Origin: Streptomyces anulatus
GTDB taxonomy: Bacteria; Actinomycetota; Actinomycetes; Streptomycetales; Streptomycetaceae
Assembly (NCBI RefSeq): GCF_000721175.1
Contig: NZ_JOEZ01000035.1
Span: forward strand, 1-64,000
Length of the DNA stretch: 64,000 bases
Direction of reading: 5' to 3'
In this document: positions 9,109 to 17,826 of the stretch, piece by piece
Layout of the letters: the number at the start of each line of letters is the position of its first letter
How positions within the stretch are numbered: the first letter of the stretch is position 1
Program-made: the position numbers and the translations under genes
The notes under the pieces: generated by a model
Databases searched by the model: none
What the model was told of the DNA's origin: nothing
The model's input: only the letters and a program-made list of their open reading frames with translations

Positions 9109-10725
9109 GTGGCACGTCCGAAACCGGCACTGCGCACCACCGCTTCGATCACCACCGCCGTCGTCCTGCTCGCCGGGGGTGCGCTCGGCGCCGCCCCGGC
9201 GGCGACCGCCACCCCCGTCCCCGCCACCGCTCCGGCGGGCACGACGGCCGGGGGACTGACGTTCCACGACATCCCCGGTTCCGGGGGCATCACCCTCAAG
9301 GGCAATGTGTTCACCCCGGCCCCCGGAACCCCCGCCGGTGCGGCGGCCGGGGCGAAGCACCCGCTGATCGTCTTCCCGACGAGCTGGGCCATGCCGCAGA
9401 TCGAGTACCTGGCGCAGGCCCAGAAGCTCGCCGACTCCGGCTACGTCGTCGTGAGTTACACCTCGCGCGGCTTCTGGCTCTCCGGCGGGAAGATCGAGGT
9501 GGCAGGACCGCCGGACATCGCGGACGCCTCCGCCGTCATCGACTGGGCGCTGGAGCACACCTCCGCCGACCCGGACCGCATCGGCATGGGCGGCGTCTCC
9601 TACGGTGCGGGCATCAGCCTGCTGGCGGCCGGACACGACCCGCGCATCAAGGCGGTCGCCGCGCTCAGCGGCTGGGCCGACCTGATCGACTCGATCTACA
9701 GCGGGCGCACCCAGCACCTCCAGGCCGCCGCCCTGCTCGGCGGCACGGGCCTGGTCACCGGGCGCCCCAGCGACGAGCTGACGCAGACGCTCAAGGACTT
9801 CCTCGGCTCCGACCTGGAGAAGGAACCGGAGATGATCGCCTGGGGGAAGAAGCGCTCTCCCGCGACGTATCTGGACCGGATCAACGCCAACGGCGCCGCG
9901 ATCATGATGGGCAACGCCTGGGGCGACACGATCTTCCCGCCCAACCAGTACGCCTCGTTCTACGACAAGCTCACCGGCCCCAAGCGGCTGGAGTTCCGCC
10001 CCGGCGACCACGCCACCGCCGAGGCCACCGGGCTCCTCGGGCTGCCGAACGACACCTGGACGAGCACCCGCCGCTGGTTCGACCGCTATCTCAAGGGCGA
10101 GCGCAACGGCATCGACTCCGAGCAGCCCGTGCAGCTCAAGTCCCGGACGGACAAAGGCTACGAGGGCTACCCCGACTGGAAGTCGGTCGGCGCGGCGAAG
10201 AACCGGATCCCGCTGGACGGCACCAAGAAGATCTGGGGCGGCGTCGATTCGGGCGCCAACGGCGGCATCGCGATCCTGTCCAACGCGCTGGACCAGTTCC
10301 TCAAGCTGCCGCCGATGGTCTCCGTGCCCCTCCTGCCGCGCACCTTCGCGAGCGTGTGGCAGTCGGAACGGTACGCCACCGAGCAGCGGATCCGGGGCAC
10401 GTCCGCGCTGCACACCACGGTCACCAGCACGAAGCCGAGCGGCACCCTCGTCGCGTATCTCTACGACGTGGGGCCGCTCGGCGTCGGCAAACTGGTCAGC
10501 AATGCTCCGTACACCTTCCACGGGCAGACACCGGGCCGGCCGTTCCCCGTCGACCTGGAGCTGTTCTCCACGGCCTACGACGTCCCGGCCGGTCACCGGC
10601 TCGCCCTGGTGATCGACACCGTCGATCCGCTGTACATCGAGCACAACCCGACCGGCGCGCAGCTGACCTTCTCCTCGCCCGGCACGGACCCGAGTCATCT
10701 CTCGGTCCCGCTGCGCGAGAAGTGA
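9109..10725 (+). CDS. Secreted S15/CocE-type hydrolase (X-Pro dipeptidyl-peptidase-like)
   Basis: This 538-aa protein has a clear signal peptide (Arg/Lys start, hydrophobic core at about residues 14-28, Ala-rich cleavage region). The alpha/beta-hydrolase core has the nucleophile elbow GVSYGAG (about residue 160), a candidate acid in GNAWGDTIFPPNQ and a candidate His in PGDHATAE. A C-terminal beta-sandwich of the X-Pro/CocE type ends the protein. The substrate is probably an acylated peptide or ester and cannot be fixed from sequence. GTG 9109 is chosen over GTG 9094 because GAGGAG lies 7 nt upstream. It is convergent with the glu operon across a strong hairpin. Confidence 0.85.
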   Translation: MARPKPALRTTASITTAVVLLAGGALGAAPAATATPVPATAPAGTTAGGLTFHDIPGSGGITLKGNVFTPAPGTPAGAAAGAKHPLIVFPTSWAMPQIEYLAQAQKLADSGYVVVSYTSRGFWLSGGKIEVAGPPDIADASAVIDWALEHTSADPDRIGMGGVSYGAGISLLAAGHDPRIKAVAALSGWADLIDSIYSGRTQHLQAAALLGGTGLVTGRPSDELTQTLKDFLGSDLEKEPEMIAWGKKRSPATYLDRINANGAAIMMGNAWGDTIFPPNQYASFYDKLTGPKRLEFRPGDHATAEATGLLGLPNDTWTSTRRWFDRYLKGERNGIDSEQPVQLKSRTDKGYEGYPDWKSVGAAKNRIPLDGTKKIWGGVDSGANGGIAILSNALDQFLKLPPMVSVPLLPRTFASVWQSERYATEQRIRGTSALHTTVTSTKPSGTLVAYLYDVGPLGVGKLVSNAPYTFHGQTPGRPFPVDLELFSTAYDVPAGHRLALVIDTVDPLYIEHNPTGAQLTFSSPGTDPSHLSVPLREK

Positions 10726-10732
10726 TCACCGA

Positions 10733-10778
10733 CTGCTGCCGGGCGGGCAGGGCCCGGCTACTGCCCTCCCGGCAGCAG
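10733..10778. terminator. Bidirectional hairpin between hydrolase and gluD
   Basis: An 18-nt arm at 10733-10750 (CTGCTGCCGGGCGGGCAG) pairs with 10761-10778 with one mismatch and a 10-nt loop. The right arm lies in the last codons of gluD, so the convergent genes share it. Confidence 0.7.
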
Positions 10779-11645
10779 CGTCCCCGGTTCGGCCGGGGCC
10801 ACCCCCACCGCCTTCGTCTTCGGATTGCGCCGCTGACGACGGGCCACCCAGGTGGCGAACCACGAGAGCAGCATGCACATCCCGATGTAGATCGGAGAGA
10901 TCACCATCACGACGGGGATGAAGGGAAGATCGTAGTCGAGATTCGACGCGATCAGCTTTCCGGCGTGGAGGAATTCCTCGTAGGTGATCAGATAGCCCAG
11001 TGAGGTGTCCTTGAGCGCGACCACCAGTTGGCTGATGATGGTCGGCAGCATCGCGCGAACGGCCTGGGGGGCCAGGACGAACGTGGTGACCTGCGTCTTG
11101 CGCATCCCGAGCGCGTACGCGGCCTCGCGCTGGCCCCGGTCCACGGAGTTGATCCCGGTGCGGAACACCTCCGCGAGGACCGAGCCGTTGTAGAGCGTCA
11201 GTCCGGCGACCAGGGCGGGCAGCGGCTGGACCTTCAGCGCCACGAAGATGAAGAAGATCATCACCAGCACCGGCATGGCCCGGAAGAACTCGACCAGCAG
11301 GGTCGAGATCCAGCGCAGCACCCGGTGCTCGGAGAGCCGGCCGACCGCGAGGACCGCGCCCAGGGCGAGCGAGAGGACCGCGGCGTAAGCGAACGCCTTG
11401 AGAGTGTTGCCCAGTCCGCGCAGCAGCAGTTCCTGGATGCCCTTGTACGCGAAGGGCGTCCACTTCGCGGAGGTGAACTGGTCGGTGTCGAAGAGCAGGT
11501 AGACGATCCAGCCGAACAGCGCCAGGATCACCACGGTGGAGGCGATCCCGTACATCAGGTGCCGTTTGCGGGTCACCGGGCCGGGGATGTCGTAGAGCGC
11601 GGTGGCCTCGGGCCGTGACGGGCCGCGGGTGAGGGTCTTGGTCAT
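10758..11645 (-). CDS. gluD: Glutamate ABC transporter permease GluD
   Basis: This 295-aa inner-membrane permease of the polar amino-acid (HisM/GlnP) family has about five transmembrane segments. An EAA-type loop is visible (GQREAAYALGMRKTQ, with the typical downstream PQA motif). The N-terminal 30 residues form a cytoplasmic tail and the C-terminus is rich in Pro/Ala. It starts with ATG overlapping the gluC stop (ATGA). It is the last gene of gluABCD, and its partner permease and binding protein lie directly upstream. The substrate (glutamate, perhaps aspartate) is inferred from gene order and similarity to actinobacterial glu systems. Confidence 0.88.
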   Translation of the reverse strand: MTKTLTRGPSRPEATALYDIPGPVTRKRHLMYGIASTVVILALFGWIVYLLFDTDQFTSAKWTPFAYKGIQELLLRGLGNTLKAFAYAAVLSLALGAVLAVGRLSEHRVLRWISTLLVEFFRAMPVLVMIFFIFVALKVQPLPALVAGLTLYNGSVLAEVFRTGINSVDRGQREAAYALGMRKTQVTTFVLAPQAVRAMLPTIISQLVVALKDTSLGYLITYEEFLHAGKLIASNLDYDLPFIPVVMVISPIYIGMCMLLSWFATWVARRQRRNPKTKAVGVAPAEPGTLLPGGQ

Positions 11646-12286
11646 CGTGCCACTCCCCAGCGCTTCTCCATCACGTTGAACACCGCGCTGATGGTCAGGG
11701 TGATGATCAGGTAGCCGACGGCGATCCAGATGAAGGACCAGATGATGCTGTAGCCCAGCTCGTTGAGCGTCTTGTAGGTGCCGAGGAGTTCCGTGACGCT
11801 GAACGCCCCTGCGATCGCGGAGTTCTTCGCGAGTGCGATCAGGGTCGAGCCGACCGGCGGGATCACCGACCGGAACGCCTGCGGCAGCACCACGGTGCTC
11901 AGGGTCTGGCCGAAGTTCATGCCGAGGCTGCGGGCGGCCTCGCCCTGGCCCTTGGGCACGGTGTTGATGCCGGAGCGCAGCACCTCGCAGATGAACGCGG
12001 AGGTGTAGCAGCCGAGCGCCAGCACCGCGAAGACCTGGAAGGGCAGGACGAGCCCGAAGCGGGGCAGGCCGAGCAGCACCGCGAAGAAGAGCAGCGTCAG
12101 CGGGGTGTTGCGGAGGACGGTGACCCAGACCGTGCCCAGCACCCGGAAGGAGCCGACGGGCGCGACCCGGAAGGACGCCATCAGGAAGCCGAGGACGAGC
12201 GCCAGCGCGGAGGCGTAGACGGTCAGCTCGACCGTGCCGAGGAAGCCCTTGCCGTAGAGGGAGAAGTTCTCTGTCAGTACATCCAT
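11642..12286 (-). CDS. gluC: Glutamate ABC transporter permease GluC
   Basis: This 214-aa permease pairs with GluD. It has five hydrophobic segments and the coupling loop GQGEAARSLGMNFGQT followed by LPQAFR, the usual site of contact with the ATPase. It sits 16 bp after gluB and overlaps gluD by 4 bp. Size and layout match the HisM/GluC family. Confidence 0.88.
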   Translation of the reverse strand: MDVLTENFSLYGKGFLGTVELTVYASALALVLGFLMASFRVAPVGSFRVLGTVWVTVLRNTPLTLLFFAVLLGLPRFGLVLPFQVFAVLALGCYTSAFICEVLRSGINTVPKGQGEAARSLGMNFGQTLSTVVLPQAFRSVIPPVGSTLIALAKNSAIAGAFSVTELLGTYKTLNELGYSIIWSFIWIAVGYLIITLTISAVFNVMEKRWGVAR

Positions 12287-12302
12287 GGGTGAGGCCGTCC
12301 CC

Positions 12303-13232
12303 TCAGGTCGCCGGGTAGCGGTCGATGGGCGGCGGGGTCGGCGCGGGCGCTCCGGAGCGACCCAGCGTCGCTTCGTACGCCTTCTTCCAGTTGCCGTTCT
12401 TCTCGTTCGTCTCCAGCGCCTCGTTGAGGGCGTTCCGCAGCGCGTCGTCGCTGCGTGGCACGCCGATGCCGTACGGCTCCTCGGAGAAGGGCTTGCCGAC
12501 CACCTTCATCTCCTCGGGCGCCTTGGCCGCGAAGCCGAGCAGGATCGCGTCGTCGGTGGTGACGGCGTCGACCTGGTAGGTGAGGAGGTTGTCGACGCAG
12601 ATCGAGTACGTGTCGTACGCGACGAGCGTCGCGTCGGGGTGGTCGGCGGCGATGCGCTGGTAGGGCGTGGATCCGGCCGCCGAACAGACGGTCCTGCCCG
12701 CCAGGTCCTGCGGCCCGTCGATGTCGTCCTCGTCGGTGCGCACCAGCAGCCCCTGACCCGCCATGTAGTACGGGCCGGCGAAGCCGACGAGCTTCTTGCG
12801 CATGTCGTTGATGGTGTAGGTGCCGACGTAGTAGTCGATCTGGCCGTTCTGCAGGGCCGTTTCGCGGTTGGCGGAGGCGATCGTGCGGAAGCGGATCGTC
12901 TGCGGTTCGAAGCCGAGCGAGGCCGCCGTCATCCGGGCGATCTCGATGTCGAACCCGGAGTAGATCCCGCTCGCCGGGTCCTTCTCCCCCAGGTACGGCT
13001 GGTCCTCCTTGGCGCCGACCACCAGATGGCCGCGCCTCTTCGCCTTGGTCCAGGTGCGGGAGCCGGGCAGTTCGAAGCCGGTGTCGACCCGGTACTCCGG
13101 CAGGGTCTCGGCCTTGGGCCCCTTGACCGGCGGACTGCCGTCCTTGCCACAGCCCGCGGCGAGTGCGGTGAGCAGGAGACCGGCCACGAGGGCGGCGGCC
13201 CTGCCCGTACGCGTGTTCCTCGTACGCAACAT
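12303..13232 (-). CDS. gluB: Glutamate-binding lipoprotein GluB
   Basis: This 309-aa solute-binding protein of the amino-acid type (SBP_bac_3) has an N-terminal lipoprotein signal with lipobox LAAGC at about residues 24-28, so it is anchored outside the membrane. The body has the family features GFDIEIAR and QNGQIDYYVGTYTI, and GRTVCSAAGSTPY before the second lobe. It lies between gluA (12 bp away) and gluC (16 bp), giving the standard order. It delivers substrate to GluCD. Confidence 0.9.
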   Translation of the reverse strand: MLRTRNTRTGRAAALVAGLLLTALAAGCGKDGSPPVKGPKAETLPEYRVDTGFELPGSRTWTKAKRRGHLVVGAKEDQPYLGEKDPASGIYSGFDIEIARMTAASLGFEPQTIRFRTIASANRETALQNGQIDYYVGTYTINDMRKKLVGFAGPYYMAGQGLLVRTDEDDIDGPQDLAGRTVCSAAGSTPYQRIAADHPDATLVAYDTYSICVDNLLTYQVDAVTTDDAILLGFAAKAPEEMKVVGKPFSEEPYGIGVPRSDDALRNALNEALETNEKNGNWKKAYEATLGRSGAPAPTPPPIDRYPAT

Positions 13233-13244
13233 GGAAGCCTCCCC

Positions 13245-13988
<744 letters not shown>

Positions 13989-14132
13989 GCGCTGCCCTAC
14001 CCACTTGTCGCTGTGTCGAGGTCAGCGCAAACTATCCATCGCGAAAAGGGACTTCGCACCCGACACGCGTAAATAACGCAAAAGGCTTTTAAACTGGATT
14101 AGGCGAGGCGAGCGGGGCCCGCCGGCACCCGC

Positions 14133-14573
14133 TCAGCCCTCCGCGGACTCCGCGTACACCTGGGAGAGCTCAGGGCTGCCCGCCATCGCCCAGTCGAGAC
14201 CGGCCGCGACGACGTCGATCTCCCGCCCGGACTCCAGCCGCACCACGGGCTGACCGCTCGGCCAGACGTCCCACGCTGCGCCCGGGACGGTCCGCACGAT
14301 CACCGTGCCGAGATAGAGACCGGCGTCGTTGCCGAGCCAGGGCAGTTCCTCGGGGTCGTCGCGCCAGCGGGGCGGCAGCTGGTCGAGCGCGGTCAACGAG
14401 GCGGGAGTGTCGTCGAGTTCGAGTCCGTTCTGCCCCGCCCGGACGCGTAGCAGTTCGCACTCGGCGAGCAGCTCGGCCACGCCGTCGGGGTCCGTCTCGA
14501 CGGCGGCGGCGAGTGCGCCTGAATGCGTACCACCCTGACGCTTACGCCAGTTGTCCAAGAAAGGGATGTTCAT
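14133..14573 (-). CDS. DUF6278-like protein
   Basis: This 146-aa soluble protein starts MNIPFLDNWRKR and ends in a region containing SGREIDVVAAG and PELSQVYAE. I recognise it as a conserved streptomycete protein (DUF6278); its function is unknown. ATG 14573 is chosen over 14624 because the conserved sequence begins there. It is divergent from the SDR gene at 14683. Confidence 0.75.
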   Translation of the reverse strand: MNIPFLDNWRKRQGGTHSGALAAAVETDPDGVAELLAECELLRVRAGQNGLELDDTPASLTALDQLPPRWRDDPEELPWLGNDAGLYLGTVIVRTVPGAAWDVWPSGQPVVRLESGREIDVVAAGLDWAMAGSPELSQVYAESAEG

Positions 14574-14682
14574 ACCACTAGGGTCCCATCCCGGCCAGGT
14601 TCCGCACCACAGGGCACGCGGCATTCACCGTTCCCCCACCCCGCTCCGGCCCGGGAACCGAGCGCATATCTAAGGTACGCAC

Positions 14683-15462
14683 ATGAGTGCACAGGCGTAC
14701 GTCTCGGAACTGTTCTCGCTGGAAGGCCGGGTGGCGGTGGTCACCGGCGGCAGTTCCGGCATCGGCCGGGCGATCACCGGCGCCCTGGCCCGGGCCGGCG
14801 CGGGCGTCGTCGTGGTGGCCCGCCGGGAGGCGGAGCTGAGGGCGACCGTGGGCGGGCTGACCGCCGAGGGCTGCCGGGCGGCCTGGGTGAGCGCGGACCT
14901 GAGCACCCCCGAGGGGGTCCGCGCGGGGGCCGAGGAGGCCGTGGCGGCGTTCGGTGAGCCGGACATCCTGGTGAACTGCGCCGGGATCAATCTGCGCCCG
15001 CCGATGACCGAGCTCGGCGAGGACGTGTGGGACACCACGATGGCGGTGAACCTGAAGGCGCCGTTCCTGCTGGGGCAGCGCTTCGGGCCCGGCATGGCCG
15101 AGCGGGGTTACGGGCGGATCATCCACGTCTCCTCGCAGCAGGCGCACCGGGCCTTCGTGAACAGCGGTGCGTACGGGGTGTCCAAGGGCGGCCTGGAGTC
15201 GCTGGCCCGGTCCCAGGCCGAGGCGTGGTCGTCGTACGGCGTCACCGTGAACACCCTGGTGCCCGGGTTCGTGCTGACGCCGCTGAACGAGCGTCTCGCC
15301 TCCGACCCGGAGAAGGTGGCGTCGCTCGCCGCGCGGACCCTGACCGGCCGCAACGGTCTCGCGGAGGATTTCGCGGGGGCCGCGGTGTTCCTGGCGGGGC
15401 GCTCCTCGGCGTACGTCACCGGGCAGTCGGTGTTCGTGGACGGCGGGTTCTCCGTGCATTAG
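14683..15462 (+). CDS. Short-chain dehydrogenase/reductase
   Basis: This 259-aa classical SDR has a nucleotide-binding TGGSSGIG at about residues 21-28, NCAGIN at about 98, catalytic Ser in VSSQQAH, and YGVSK with catalytic Tyr and Lys. The C-terminal end (TGQSVFVDGGF) is typical. The closest named types are gluconate 5-dehydrogenase and glucose 1-dehydrogenase-like SDRs. The substrate cannot be assigned. It is a monocistronic unit convergent with the Clp-N gene. Confidence 0.87.
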   Translation: MSAQAYVSELFSLEGRVAVVTGGSSGIGRAITGALARAGAGVVVVARREAELRATVGGLTAEGCRAAWVSADLSTPEGVRAGAEEAVAAFGEPDILVNCAGINLRPPMTELGEDVWDTTMAVNLKAPFLLGQRFGPGMAERGYGRIIHVSSQQAHRAFVNSGAYGVSKGGLESLARSQAEAWSSYGVTVNTLVPGFVLTPLNERLASDPEKVASLAARTLTGRNGLAEDFAGAAVFLAGRSSAYVTGQSVFVDGGFSVH

Positions 15463-15510
15463 GGCGTGGCCCGCACGAAGACCCCGCCGTCCGCACCCGG
15501 CGGCCTCCGG

Positions 15511-16257
15511 TCAGGCGTTCTGCTGCCGGAAGGCTGCGGCCGCTTCGGTCACCGCGGCGTCCACGGCGGCCGAGGCGGCGCCCTTGCCGATGCCGAGGCC
15601 GGTCAGCAGGCCGGCGCCGTCCTCGAACTCCAGCAGGGCCAGCAGGACGTGCTCGGTGCCGACGTGGTTGTGGCCGAGCCGCAGGGCCTCGCGGAACGTC
15701 AGCTCCAGGACCTTGCGGGAGTCCGCGTCGTACGGGATCAGCTCGGGCAGTTCGTCGGCGGCGGCGGGCAGCGCGGCGGTCGCCGCCGTGCGGACGGCCT
15801 CCGGCGTCACCCCCTGGCCGGTGATGACCCGGGCGGCGATGCCCTCGGGCTCGGCGAGGAGGCCGAGCACCAGGTGGGCCGGGAGGATCTCGGCGTGCCG
15901 GGCGGCCTGGGCCTCGTTGTGGGCGGCTGCGACGGCATTGCGGGCGCGCTGGGTGAAGCGGCCGAAGCCCTGGCTCGGGTCCAGGTCGGACGTCTCGTCG
16001 GACTTCTTGGTGACGAAGCGCTTCTGGGCCGCCTGGCGGGTGACCCCCATGCTCCGGCCGATGTCCGTCCAGGAGGCGCCGGAGCGCCGCGCCTGGTCCA
16101 CGAAGTGGCCGATCAGGTGGTCGGCCACATCGCCGAGGTGGTCGGCGGCGATGACCGCGCCGGAGAGTTGCTCCAGGGCGTCGGAGTTCGACTTCTTGAT
16201 GGCCTCGATCAGGTCGTCGAGGCGCACGGAAGGGGTGACAGGGAGCGGCTGCGTCAT
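15511..16257 (-). CDS. Clp N-terminal-domain protein with HTH-like segment
   Basis: This is a 248-aa protein. Residues about 60-80 (WTDIGRSMGVTRQAAQKRF) read as a helix-turn-helix. The rest contains two Clp-N repeats (FTQRARNAVAAAHNEAQA with HLVLGLLAEPEG, then LELTFREALRLGHNHVGTEH). Clp-N repeats bind adaptor or substrate in ClpA/ClpC, but no AAA domain follows here. In streptomycetes this arrangement suggests a DNA-binding regulator that senses through the Clp-N part (inference). A canonical promoter with an embedded palindrome lies directly against the start codon, suggesting autoregulation and a leaderless mRNA. Confidence 0.83.
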   Translation of the reverse strand: MTQPLPVTPSVRLDDLIEAIKKSNSDALEQLSGAVIAADHLGDVADHLIGHFVDQARRSGASWTDIGRSMGVTRQAAQKRFVTKKSDETSDLDPSQGFGRFTQRARNAVAAAHNEAQAARHAEILPAHLVLGLLAEPEGIAARVITGQGVTPEAVRTAATAALPAAADELPELIPYDADSRKVLELTFREALRLGHNHVGTEHVLLALLEFEDGAGLLTGLGIGKGAASAAVDAAVTEAAAAFRQQNA

Positions 16258-16259
16258 AC

Positions 16260-16298
16260 GTCAACCCTAAGTTGACACCCATGGAGTGTCAACCTTGG
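16260..16298 (-). promoter_or_regulatory. Leaderless promoter with embedded operator
   Basis: On the minus strand TTGACA, a 17-nt spacer and TAGGGT are followed by only 6 nt before the ATG at 16257, so transcription should start at or next to the A of ATG. Overlying this is a perfect repeat, GTTGACAC (16271-16278) and GTGTCAAC (16286-16293). It is flanked by further half-sites, GTCAAC at 16260-16265 and GTTGTC at 16299-16304, each separated by 5 nt. The likely binder is the HTH/Clp-N protein itself. Confidence 0.65.
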
Positions 16299-16338
16299 GT
16301 TGTCAGCTCGGCGGGCGGCTCCCCTCCCGGATCCTGGC

Positions 16339-17118
16339 TCAGAGATCGAGGTCGACGACCACCGGGGCGTGGTCGGACGCGCCCTTGCCCTTGCGCTCCT
16401 CGCGGTCGACGTAGCTGTCCTTGACGGCGGCGGTGAACGGGGCGTTGCCGAAGGTCAGGTCGATCCGCATGCCCTTGTTCTTGGGGAACCGCAGCTCGCG
16501 GTAGTCCCAGAAGGTGTAGGCGCGGTCGTACTTGAGCGGGCGGGGCAGCACCTCGCCGAGGCCCTCCGCCTCCAGGGCCGCGAGGGCGGCGCGCTCGGCG
16601 GGCGTCACGTGCGTGGCGCCCACGAACAGCGCCGGGTCCCAGACGTCCTCGTCGGTGGGGGCCACGTTGAAGTCGCCCAGGACCGCGAACGGCAGAGCCC
16701 CCGCCGCGTCCGCCGCCACGGCCTTCCGCAGCGCCTCCAGCCAGCGCAGCTTGTACGCGTAGTGCTCGTGCTCGACCTCGCGGCCGTTGGGCACGTACAC
16801 CGACCAGAGGCGCAGCGGGCCGCAGGTCGCCGAGATCGCGCGGGGCTCCTGCACCCCGTCGTAGTCCGGGCCGTCGGGCAGCCCGGTGACGACGTCGGCG
16901 AGGCCGACGCGGGAGAGCAGCGCGACCCCGTTCCACCGGCCGGTGGCGTTGACCGCGGACTCGTAACCCAGCTCGGCGAGCGCGGCGGTGGGGAACTGCT
17001 CCGCCGTGCACTTGGTCTCCTGGACGCACAGCACATCGGTGCCGCTGCTCTCCAGCCAGGCCAGGAGCCTCGGCAGCCGGGCGGTGATCGAATTGACGTT
17101 ATAGGTGGCGATGCGCAT
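16339..17118 (-). CDS. xth: Exodeoxyribonuclease III
   Basis: This 259-aa enzyme of the exonuclease III/AP-endonuclease family acts in base-excision repair. It starts MRIATYNVNSITARLP, has QETKC (metal-binding Glu), VLGDFNVAP, and the C-terminal catalytic SDHAPVVVDL. ATG 17118 is chosen because the family starts there; upstream codons to 17142 are not conserved. It is the downstream member of a minus-strand series, 42 bp from the MBL gene. Confidence 0.92.
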   Translation of the reverse strand: MRIATYNVNSITARLPRLLAWLESSGTDVLCVQETKCTAEQFPTAALAELGYESAVNATGRWNGVALLSRVGLADVVTGLPDGPDYDGVQEPRAISATCGPLRLWSVYVPNGREVEHEHYAYKLRWLEALRKAVAADAAGALPFAVLGDFNVAPTDEDVWDPALFVGATHVTPAERAALAALEAEGLGEVLPRPLKYDRAYTFWDYRELRFPKNKGMRIDLTFGNAPFTAAVKDSYVDREERKGKGASDHAPVVVDLDL

Positions 17119-17160
17119 GGCAGCCAACCTAGCGGCTCCCACTGACAGTCGCCGGTGGGC

Positions 17161-17814
17161 TCACAGCTCGGTGACACCGCCCGGGGCGAGCCGGCCGTGG
17201 TCCGTGCCGCCCAGGGCCCCGATCTGGTTGTCGTAGATCGGCCGCGCCAGATCGGTCAGCAGGGCGTCGTGGACGTCGATGGCGCGCCGCGGCTTGACCT
17301 CGCGTACGTAGTCGATGACCTCGGAGATCTTGTTCCAGGGGGCCATGACCGGCAGCAGCAGCGTGTCCACGGGGCGCTCGGGAACGGTGAGCGCGTCGCC
17401 TGGGTGGAAGACCGAACCGTCGACGAGGAAGCCGACGTTGGTGATCCTCGGGATGTCCGGGTGGATCACCGCGTGCAGCTCGCCGTGCACGGTGACGTCG
17501 AATCCGGCGGCGGAGAACGCGTCCCCGTCGCCCACCGTGTGCACCCGCCCCGGGAAGGCCGCCGAGAGCTGTTCGGCCACGCTGCGCAGCGTCCAGACCT
17601 CGGCCGCCGGGTTCGCCTCCAGGCCCGCCCGCAGCCGCGCCTCGTTGAAGTGGTCCGGGTGCTCGTGCGTCACCAGCATGACGTCCGCGCCGAGCGCCGC
17701 GTCGTCCTCGGAGAATCCTCCGGGGTCGATGACGAGGACCCGCCCCTCCTTCGCGATCCGGACGCAGGAGTGGGTCTTCTTGGTGAGGGTGAGAGCCCGA
17801 GGCGATGCGTTCAT
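17161..17814 (-). CDS. MBL-fold metallo-hydrolase
   Basis: This 217-aa protein of the metallo-beta-lactamase superfamily has the metal motif THEHPDHF (about residue 50) and later His/Asp ligands in FHPGDAL and DVHDALL. It resembles the UlaG/YtnP-like branch of unknown substrate. It sits 12 bp after the PcaL-like gene and may be co-transcribed. No signal peptide is seen. Confidence 0.83.
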   Translation of the reverse strand: MNASPRALTLTKKTHSCVRIAKEGRVLVIDPGGFSEDDAALGADVMLVTHEHPDHFNEARLRAGLEANPAAEVWTLRSVAEQLSAAFPGRVHTVGDGDAFSAAGFDVTVHGELHAVIHPDIPRITNVGFLVDGSVFHPGDALTVPERPVDTLLLPVMAPWNKISEVIDYVREVKPRRAIDVHDALLTDLARPIYDNQIGALGGTDHGRLAPGGVTEL

Positions 17815-17826
17815 GGCTCCATCCTG

